DNA of 64,000 bases. Origin: Odontesthes bonariensis. Lineage: Eukaryota; Chordata; Actinopteri; Atheriniformes; Atherinopsidae. Both the position numbers and the translations under genes were made by a program. The DNA lies in the NCBI RefSeq assembly GCF_027942865.1, contig NC_134509.1:33158197-33222196 (forward strand), given 5' to 3'. Shown here piece after piece: positions 55,401 to 64,000 of this stretch (its first letter is position 1; every line of letters starts with the position of its first letter). Under the pieces are notes generated by a model. It had not been told where the DNA came from and did no database searches. It saw nothing but the letters and a program-made list of their open reading frames with translations.

Positions 55401-58400
55401 TACACAAGAGATTTGTATCTGAAAGGTCAGGGCAACAAAGCTGAAGTAAGGCCAGAAATGTCTTAGAACTGCATCTTAATCTGCTTCATGGTTCTGCTCG
55501 CTTACACCTCAGAGAATGTCTTTTAGTGGATTAGTATCCCCTCTGAGACATTGTGTTAGCACTCTAGTCAATAATTGTTTCTTTCTTCAGCTTTCAAACA
55601 GCATCTGTGATACTATGCTAACGCTTACCAGATGTACATTTGTATTATTATCACCTTGTTTCAGTATGGTTTGTTAATTAGCTCTACACGCAAGCCCAGC
55701 AGCTGATGGCAATGTAATTTATTTTGCATGTAATTGGTCAAACTGAATACGTGAACACTAGATAGCTCCCGGTGTAAGGTTAAATGCTTACAGCAGCCAT
55801 TACATGTGGATATTTGTACTAAATGGAAAACCTGTTCAAATAGTTGTTCAGATGTTTCACCTAAAGCCCCAAAGGTGAACTTTCGTGTGGTGCCACAGAT
55901 ATCTGGGGACAAATCCAAAGTGAGTCATAGTCCATCTCATAAATAGCATTTAACAAAATTGCTAAAAAAAAAAGTTGACCCGCAGACGGTGCAAATGGGA
56001 AGTAAAATAGGATCTCTGGAGACAAGTGAAAGTGTGTCCAAATATCATGATGATAAGCGGATTGCCAAAGTCATTTATCGCCCATATAAGCTGATGCATG
56101 TCTCTTTGAGATTTCTTCCTTTTGATAATTGTAACAGTAATTCTGACAGAGCTTCTGTAGAACCACAGCTCATTGAGTCTTGTTCTGTCTCTTTCAGAAA
56201 ACGTCCCTGTGGAGCTTCGGGAGCCACTTTACAAAGACCAATATGAACAAGAGCACCTCAAACCGTCCGTATGCAAGTTGCTTCTGTCCCCAGAGATCTA
56301 CTGCCGGGCTCAGGCCCTGCTGGCACAGGCACACGGGGTCTCTCTGCCGGCGTCGCAGGGGTCCCCGGCAGAAAACTCGGCCCTGCTGCAGTTCCTCATT
56401 AAGAAAGGTTTCGCTCCAAAGGTCCAGGATGCAGATGTCACAGAGGAGGACCTTTGCAATACCCCCATCAAAACGGTGCGTGCAGCAGGAACCCGTCAGA
56501 CAGTTTCACTACTTCACTGCATGTACCACTCAGATGAGAATTAAAAACACAGTTTGAAGCTAAAGGAACATATTTCCAAAGGAGAGTTGCAAAGAGAGAA
56601 AATACTATAAAATAAAAAGGAAGCAAATGATTCATTCTCAATCAAATTGCCTTCCGCTCTATGCTGAGCTACTAAAAGTGTTCCTTTTGTCGCTGATTGG
56701 TGCAGAAGGCCCATCTCGCCCTCATTGACTCGCTGATGTCACTGGCTGCCAAGGAGACCGTGGGCCATGTGAAGATGGCAGCGGAGGCGGAGCAGATCGG
56801 TGTCGGGGCTCCGTGGGAGAACGCTCTGCTCTTCTGGGTCAACAGGGTGAGGCCGAAAATCAATCATATAACAGTGCTGTCAACTGACAGCCAGCATCTT
56901 TAGATGCTGCAACTCAGGGAGCAACCGAGCCTTCAATAAATGGAATTAATCTTATTTTTTTCAATTAGAATCTCCCAACAAATTGATTTCAAAGGTAAGT
57001 TTTGTGTGAGGGCTACAAAATGTAATCTGTTAGGGTTTAGTGACATTATTTGCATCTCTGGATGTTTATAATAAAGCCAGAAAACAATGAATAAAACCTG
57101 AAATAAAAAACAACTTATTTTCTGTCAAACAGAACCCACAGACATGTTTGCAATATTTGACACGTTTTAGTCTTAAAACAAATTGATTTAATCATGGAGG
57201 TTTGTGGACGTATGGCGACTCCAACACGTGGTTTAGGGGGACAGTAAAACACGCACCACCACGTACACATGAGTGGCTGCTACACTGCAGAGCACAGCAG
57301 CTCATTTTACTGCACATGCAAAGTACGTCTACATAACGCTAGACGAAGGTTACTTTTTGTGTTAGCCCGACCAAAACCAGACTTTCAAAATGAATGCAAA
57401 CGCACTGAAATTGTACAAAATCGTGCTTCTCATAACTGGACTAATACACCTCGATAATGCAGCTGGGAGTCGAATTACTCCTGAATGTATACGCTCGACT
57501 TGTCACCTTATTCTGAATCTCTTAACCACCTTCAAATTCAAACATCCTTAGATTTGGGAAAAATGTCAACATGTATGCAAGGACGAACTTTTGGTGAGAG
57601 GAAGTCACTTTAACGTCACAAAAACAAGGGCCATGACTCATGAAGTCATCTGCTGATTATGGCACATTTTCACACCCATCTCTGGTGGAATGATATGAAG
57701 AAGTGATTACATTTAATAGTCCGCTTCATTGTAGCCTCATAATTCATATTCAACACCAATTCCAGGAATAGAAGCCAGATTGTTACATATTTTGGTGTCA
57801 CTTGTCTTGGGCGCCAACCTTGAAAATGATGTGATTGTATATTGTCTGTGCTTTTATTGATTTTTCTCAAAGTCTTCACTATGTATCTCATAAGTCTGGA
57901 TTCACAGAAATTGTCTACTTTTCACATCACATATCATGTTGATAAAGTTTTTTTTTGGTTAAACTGGGCAAATACCTCCCTGCTACTTTCCTGAGAAGGA
58001 GTACTGTGTACTGTTTTCCTTACACAACATTTCTGTTGTGGTTTCAGTTGAACCAGAAGTTGAGAGAAAGCACAGAGGAAGAAGAAGAACCCCCCAAGTC
58101 ACAGACATGTACAGACCTGCAGCCTATTAAAGAAACGGTAAAAATGCATACTTTTTATTTCTTTATCCCAGTGGGGGATTTCATTAACATACTGCATTTT
58201 TGTGGGTCCTTCAACCTTAGGGTGACCATACGTCCGTATTTCCCGGGACATGTCCGTATTTCACGGGACGCCCGGGACAGGAAGTGAAATACGGACATGT
58301 CCCGGGAAATACGGACGTATGGTCACCCTATTCAACCTACCTTAACTACTCCAATACTAATACGCATGATGATCTTCTGTACGAGCACTGTGTCTCATTG

Positions 58401-61375
58401 CTGTGATGCTGCAGCTCCTAATATCAGCCTCGGTCTGCTTCTCTGTTTTCTCCCCTGGTTTGCCTCTGTCACTCCTCACTCTCTGGCAGTGTCAGTCCAC
58501 CCGTTGGTACTGGAAACTAGTTCCCGTAAGTGTGCTCCTCTCTTGTCTGTTCTTCTCTCTGTCTGTCCATTTGCTATGGCTGACTTTTACTGTGCCTGCT
58601 GCCACACAAATGCCACACATACCTCTTATGTGTTCTTCTGTAAAAAGTCACTTGAGGTAGGAAGGTTATTGTTTTTATACCTGCTGTGTGTATAAGCTGA
58701 GCAGTTAGATGCTTCACATGTCCTATAGCTGCTTATTGTTATCAAATGCTGATGCTTTGGACACGGATGTTTTGTACTGGTGTTTCTGACTGTTACCTTC
58801 AGTCATCGGTTTCATCTCAAAATGCACAGATTATCAGTGAAAAGGGGGAGAATGGGATGTTGGAGAGGAGCAGAGAGAGGTGAAATGTTTAAAAAAAAAC
58901 AACCTATGTACCTCTTTTGTTTGTCCTCTTCCTCTCCTCTTCCTCCTCCTCCTCCGTCGCTCCTCTCTCGCTGAGCAGAGCCATGTGACTTTGTGGTGTG
59001 GCGGTTCCCATGATGACCAGCCCCCTTGTCATTTATACCTGTTTCCCTCTCTCTGCCATCCCCCATCCAGCATGCTATCGCTTTTTGTTTGAAGGAGTCG
59101 GGGAATAAGCCACCAGTGGTAACGTATAACACCTCGCTCTTTTCTCACCCCCATCCTCCTCGTCTCCCGTAGCAACGCACTCGACTGACTAACAGACTGA
59201 TCAATCGCCACACCTCATCCTCACCCAGGCTGTCGAACGACCGATTCACTGACTGCAATCTAATCTCCACTCCAGCCCCGAGGCTGGATGGATCAATCCA
59301 AACTCATCCCGCTTTTAACACTGTTTATTCACATTTATGTTTTGTGTTACAAAGCCATGTTAGAGGAGGTGGACAGCTGAATGTTTGACACTGTACCTGC
59401 CATCTTTGCCCTCCTCCAACATAGCTGCGTAGCCGTAGAGGCAGCGTTGGTTTTGTTTTTGGCTGTATTTTATGTCATTTGGATGTCAAATGGCAATACA
59501 GCACTTGCACTGTAAATTTCACGGATTTGTATTTGATTGTGTAGTTTTTTTACTGATCAGAAGTGAAGGCTCACAGTGTCATCAGTGCCTGTTTCTGCTG
59601 CATGGACACCGGAGGACAAATATCCTCATTTTTCCACCCATAGCTTTATTTTCATTGTATTTTCATTTTTTTAAAGCTTTGCTCTGCACCCTTTGGTTGG
59701 TGTGTACGTATATATGTGCAAATATTTATTTTTTTAAATGTTTTTTCTATTAATTGAGACATCATTGGTCATGTGCTTTGTTTCTGCTGGTTTCCATCTT
59801 TCTGCAACTTGGCTGGCTTCACTGTTTGAGCCAACACTTTTATTTCTTTGTCCAACAGAAAGACTGTCCTGGCTGGTTTTAGATTCCCACTTTTAATTCT
59901 TTTTGATTATCTTAAACATGACTTGTATTTTGAACATTTTCCTTTATATTGTCTTGTCTGCTTATCTCACAGCTTCTCTTAATTATTTGCTTTTTCCTTT
60001 CTGAAAAATATTTTTCATCTTTTTGTCACTGTCTCAACTTCCTCCGCCCTCCCTATTTTTTCTTCTATAGATTCGCTATAGGAAGGACAAAGTCCAGTCC
60101 AAGCTGACTCCCACTTTTCCTCTGGTGTCTGCGGTCAAAGATCTATCTAATGGCTGCGCAATTGCTGCTGTGTTGCATTACTACTGCCCCAGTTTGCTGC
60201 CTCTTGAGGGTACACACACAAACCTAAACCTAAACACTACCACATACACAGAAATGGATGTACCGGTTGGAAAGAGTTTAGAATTGGCTGATGTACAGTG
60301 TAAATGAGGGGCAACCACTGTGGGAAATGTTTTCTATAAACGAGGAATCTTGAATAAATTATTTTCTGAGAAATTTCCTTGATTCTACTGGGATTCACAA
60401 AACAGTTACGTGAGCGGCAGAGTCTTCATTTACGTTCAGCCACTTAGATTTAGAGAACTTTGTTGTTCAACCCATTTTTGCACAGGTATATGATAACTAC
60501 TAGCAGACATGTACAGACTTGCATGAAAAGCATAAGCTGCATTTTGATATGTCCTATTATCTGCTGTGTTTAGATGTGTGTCTGAAGGACACTATGTCAG
60601 TGGCTGACAGCCTCTACAACCTGCAGCTCATCAAAGAGTTCTGTGAGAGCAGTTTACAGAGCTGCTGTCCCCTCGCTGTGGAGGACCTACTCTACGCTCC
60701 GCCGGCCCTACATGTAGGCATAATGATCAGTGACTTTACTCTGTAGGTGGTTCATACAGACATGTTCATGTGTGTGCACTTCAGTTTAAAAAGAAACTGT
60801 ACTCTCTGCACACTGGAGAAAAATAGTCTTGCACTGATGTCTGTGGGGGGGAAAGGTTAGACATTGATTTCATTCACCATTCCAGTTTGGTGTGGCAGGT
60901 TCACTATAGTCTCTTTGTGCTCTGTGATGGATTAAGGCTCACAGAGGAGCCACTAGATGACACTGCAAGCAAGATTTTACAGTCATCACTTCGGAAAATA
61001 TTGCATGTTCTATGTCGGGCGCTTTGGACTCGTGCTAATCTGTCACATTTTCATTTAAAGTGACAGTTTGTTAGCTTTTAATGTCCCCTTACACCACAGT
61101 CATGAATGCTTGTGGTCCCGTCATTATATGTTCAGATATGCGTCAGCTTCATGGTCACCTGAACATGTTTTTTTCCTCAGCTAAACATCATGAGCTTCAT
61201 AGCAGAACTGTTGGAGTGGTTTGAGGTTAAGAAGCCAGATTTTGTCGAGCCAATGCAACCTATTGACCTAACAGGTTTGTAAATTCAGCATGTTAACAAG
61301 AACCTCCACCACTGTTGTACTGGCTGGATATCATCATAGAGATATTTATTTTTATTTTTTTTACTTTTATTTTTT

Positions 61376-61442
<67 letters not shown>

Positions 61443-61673
61443 TCTTTTTTAATTTCTTTTTAATTGCCTTCTTGTGATTTTATGTAGCTGTGAAGCACTT
61501 TGAATGGCCTTGTATATGAATTGTGCTCTATAAATAAAATTGCCTTGCCTAGAGATCATCAGACCCTGAAGCTGAAATTATTCTGTATCTTTCAGATGTC
61601 TCAGGATTACTTGACTGTACAAGTCCTGTCAGTGGTAACAGCAACAGGTACCAGATCGCTAACAAAACCAAGC

Positions 61674-61705
<32 letters not shown>

Positions 61706-64000
61706 TTTTGTAAAATCAGGCTAAACCAGATAAAGGCTTAAACAGTAGCAATAAAACAATAACAAAACAACAAATGATAGTCAGTTGGAACCTGGTCAAA
61801 CCAAGGGAAACGTTTGGAAAATAAAATCAATGTAGACTGCAGCTCAATTCTTCAGACCTGGAATCAAAAACACAGATTTCTTTTTCAGTGGCTGTCCTTC
61901 TTTCATCTTCAAACAACCTTTTGTGTCCATCTCCTCTCCAGTGTCAACAGGTAGGATGAAAGCGTCTTCATAATGCATCTGATTACAATTAAAGATTACA
62001 TTTTATTTTATTTGCTCATTTATTTTCTATTTTCTTTACAGAAAATAAAAGTTGGACAAAGAAACAAATCAGGTAGATGAAAATGTGTGGTTGTTATCAT
62101 AAATGTTGTGTTGCATTCATATTTTAATTTTTTAATCTTCTTACTTTGGCTTCTGTGGTTTCTGCTTTTCAATGCTTGTTGCCATCCATTTGTCCATCTC
62201 TCTGTCGTCACCCACCTCTCTGCAGTCGTCCACTGTCTGCAGTGACTTTCAGCATCCCATTTGGCCTGGACAGTGATGTTGACATTGTCATGGGAAACCC
62301 AATAGATTCTGTCTTTCGCTCTGTCAGCACTGACAACCTCGCCACTGGTATCCCTGCAATGACTTCACCGGCAACAGCAGCAGGGATGACTCATGCCCTG
62401 TACAGCCCTCCAGAGGACCTCAGCCACCTGGTCAGTGCGTCGGCCCCATCGCAGCGGTCGTCCTGGGGACCATATGCACACAATGCACCACTGGGAGAAC
62501 TGCCGACCATTGAGGAGGCACTACAGGTAGTTCATACGTCTGGCAGCAAAGATCGTAAGAAGGGGAGAACCGCTGAGAAAAGCGGGAGAGGAGTGCTAGC
62601 AGGCAGGCCGGAGCCGAGGCTGCGTCCTGAGGGAGCACCTGCAGGTTTCTTTCTGCACTGCCCTGAAGAGAACAATCCTCAACTTAGCAGCTCTGCTCCC
62701 TGCCGCTCAGGAGGCCTCTATAGGCCACTCGGAGGGGAAGCTGGTGATACTGAAAGGCAAGGCAGGAGGGAGCGATCAGGCCAGGGTGCTGATATGTCAC
62801 GTGATGATGACTCTGTTCTACGAGATGGCAGCATCGACTCCTCTGAAGCATCCGATGATATACCTAGAAACGCCCCGGGTAACATTCGACCTGCTAACGG
62901 TCGCCAGGGAAACCACAGTACCAACAATAGTCCACGCATGACGAGCTTTGCTGAGCGACGAGACAACCGAAGAAAACATCCTGCTGCTCCCGGGGAAGAG
63001 TCGGCTTCTTCACCGACCCCAACAACCCCGGGAACTCCACACACGCCCTCCACACCAGCAGGCACATCAGGTCACCAGGGCAGCCCGGGTCCCAGAGGCC
63101 CTGAACCAAGCGCTGAGGCCTGGGAGCTGGGCGCTCGCCTCGAGGAGAAACGCAAAAGCATTGAAGCTCAAAAAAGGCGCATTGAAGCCATTTTTGCCAA
63201 GCACAGACAGAGACTTGGAAAAACTGCTTTCCTTCAATTGAAAAGAGAGCAAGGAGAAGGAGGAGTGGAGGGAGCAGAGGAGGATAATCTGACCCTCGAG
63301 GAGCGTCTCACTCACGTGGAGGAACAACTGAAAAAGGAGGAGGAGAAGGAGGAGGAGGAAAAAGAAAGAGAAAAAGAGAAAGAGAAAGAGAAGCCATCTG
63401 CCTCCAACCCTCCTCGCTTTGAAAAACAAGTCACATTCTCCATTGAAAGTAAAAAAGGAGGAGAGATAGAAAAAGGAGCCGAAAAAGCAGGCGAATCTGT
63501 CATAGTGGAATACAATGAAGTGGTGCAGAAATTGAGTGAAGCTCTGCAATCACTACAGAAGGACATGCAGAAACTTACAGAACAGCAACAGCAGCTCATG
63601 AGCAACCAAAAACCCAGAAATACACCCAAACCCCCTCCAAAATCTGCTCCAAGAAGTAGTACCAAAACAACACCAAAAACCCCTCCTCACACCCCAACAA
63701 AAACACCACCAAGAACCCCAACAAGGACTCCTACCAGGAGCACCACTAAAGCTTGGGTCATTCCTGCCGGACCCACTCACCCGCCTGCTTCTTCTCCGTC
63801 ACGGCGCTCTCACGTTCCTTGTTCTTCCTCCTCTCCAAAAACTATGATCTCCTCCTCCTGCCCAGCCCCTCGAACTAAAATTCCCTCTTCCTCCACTCCC
63901 CGCAGCCCCAAACATCACCCACGCCCCCAGCATCAGCCCCACCCACGACCCTCCGAACTCAAGTTCCCTCCGCTCAATCGTGTCCTGACACCAACCCACA
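52425..64000 (+). CDS. camsap3: Calmodulin-regulated spectrin-associated protein 3 (partial, N-terminal)
   Basis: CAMSAP-family protein that binds and stabilises non-centrosomal microtubule minus ends. In epithelia CAMSAP3 acts at adherens junctions and apically. Exons: 52425-52560, 56198-56475, 56706-56846, 58048-58137, (58490-58525), (59071-59118), 60071-60209, 60574-60713, 61181-61274, 61596-61647, 61889-61950, 62042-62072, 62226 to past 64000. All are in phase, giving 1,007 aa so far (979 without the two bracketed cassettes). Start: MVDSPSTMKKTFSVPEIK. CH domain spans roughly IRYRKDK to KKPDFVEP. Then FGLDSDVDIVMGNP and LPTIEEALQ motifs, a coiled coil (ARLEEKRKSIEAQKRRIEAI), a second coiled coil, and a Pro/Thr-rich linker. 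The C-terminal CKK domain lies beyond the window. Best match is CAMSAP3 over 1 and 2. Confidence 0.92.
52561..56197. other. camsap3: camsap3 intron 1
   Basis: A 3.6-kb intron with donor GTAGAC and acceptor CTCTTTCAG. Contains a (GT)n run at 55111-55132. No other gene or named repeat seen. Confidence 0.6.
55111..55132. repeat. (GT)n microsatellite
   Basis: Eleven GT units. Confidence 0.9.
58218..58330. mobile_element. Palindromic hAT-type MITE with perfect 8-bp target duplication
   Basis: A 113-bp element with 47-bp perfectly complementary arms around a 19-bp centre. It starts TAGGGTGACCATACGTCC and ends with the reverse complement. The flanks are identical 8-bp TTCAACCT (58210-58217 and 58331-58338). 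The 8-bp duplication indicates hAT mobilisation. Perfect arms and duplication indicate recent insertion. It lies in the camsap3 intron between the exon ending 58137 and the mini-exon at 58490. Confidence 0.93.
58490..58525 (+). CDS. camsap3: camsap3 cassette mini-exon A (12 aa)
   Basis: Acceptor CTCTCTGGCAG ends at 58489 and the donor is GTAAGT at 58526. It encodes CQSTRWYWKLVP, a Trp/Tyr-rich insert placed just before the CH domain. It is 36 bp, phase 0 at both ends, so inclusion or skipping keeps the frame. From memory, a similar TRWYWKLVP insert occurs in long isoforms of vertebrate CAMSAPs. Confidence 0.8.
59071..59118 (+). CDS. camsap3: camsap3 cassette mini-exon B (16 aa)
   Basis: Acceptor CCCCCATCCAG ends at 59070 and the donor is GTAACG at 59119. 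It encodes HAIAFCLKESGNKPPV, 48 bp, phase 0 at both ends. It follows cassette A and precedes the IRYRKDK exon. The two likely act as a paired 28-residue insert, as in the longer mammalian CAMSAP3 isoform. Confidence 0.78.
61375..61443. repeat. (TTTA)n and (TTA)n compound microsatellite
   Basis: About nine TTTA units followed by about ten TTA units, inside a camsap3 intron. Confidence 0.93.
61470..61552 (+). mobile_element. Short LINE 3' tail
   Basis: Contains GAAGCACTTTGAATGGCC and CTCTATAAATAAAATTGCC, matching the 3' end of the LINE at 12840-12898. Only the last 80 bp are present. Confidence 0.7.
61675..61703. repeat. (CA)n microsatellite
   Basis: About 14 CA units. Confidence 0.93.

Noticed and set aside
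63067..63665. Leu/Phe/Ser-rich minus-strand frames
   Set aside because: Antisense shadows of the Glu/Lys-rich camsap3 coding exon.

Overview
The window looks like nuclear DNA of a teleost fish, probably a compact percomorph-type genome. Intron-split vertebrate genes have GT-AG junctions that keep frame. The intergenic DNA is full of Tc1/mariner, hAT, Harbinger, L1, L2/CR1-like and other teleost-type repeats. All three recognisable genes have human counterparts on chromosome 19p, which supports their identities.

Layout. (1) 1-4563: upstream DNA with a CRE-bearing putative promoter, a Tc1 relic and one 5' leader exon. (2) 4564-17920: brd4 on the + strand, complete, 20 coding exons and 1,345 aa (BD1, BD2, phosphoserine cluster, ET domain, P-TEFb-interacting C-terminus), followed by a long T-rich 3' UTR. 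(3) 17940-30000: intergenic DNA with a Tc1 copy split by two insertions, a 5'-truncated L1 flanked by unusually long (about 100 bp) direct repeats, other LINE tails and a 22-bp minisatellite. (4) 30000-43630: lpar2 on the + strand, an LPA-receptor GPCR of 357 aa from three coding exons. Its 7.5-kb first intron holds a multiply nested transposon mosaic: a Tc1 copy broken by a RecQ-like helicase-bearing unit with 9-bp target duplications and by a hAT relic that itself carries a Harbinger-type element. A convincing alternative or extra terminal exon lies at 47240-47341. (5) 49470-49946, minus strand: an unrecognised 158-aa Lys/Ser-rich protein with a canonical N-myristoylation start. (6) 52425-64000: camsap3 on the + strand, N-terminal two thirds only. 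It continues past the window edge and includes two in-frame mini-exons beside a young palindromic hAT MITE.

The three named genes are not one pathway. brd4 encodes a chromatin reader, lpar2 a plasma-membrane lipid receptor and camsap3 a microtubule minus-end protein. Their proximity reflects conserved chromosomal neighbourhood. Splice sites were assigned by eye from consensus and frame continuity. Product names rest on recognised family sequence, not on database searches.
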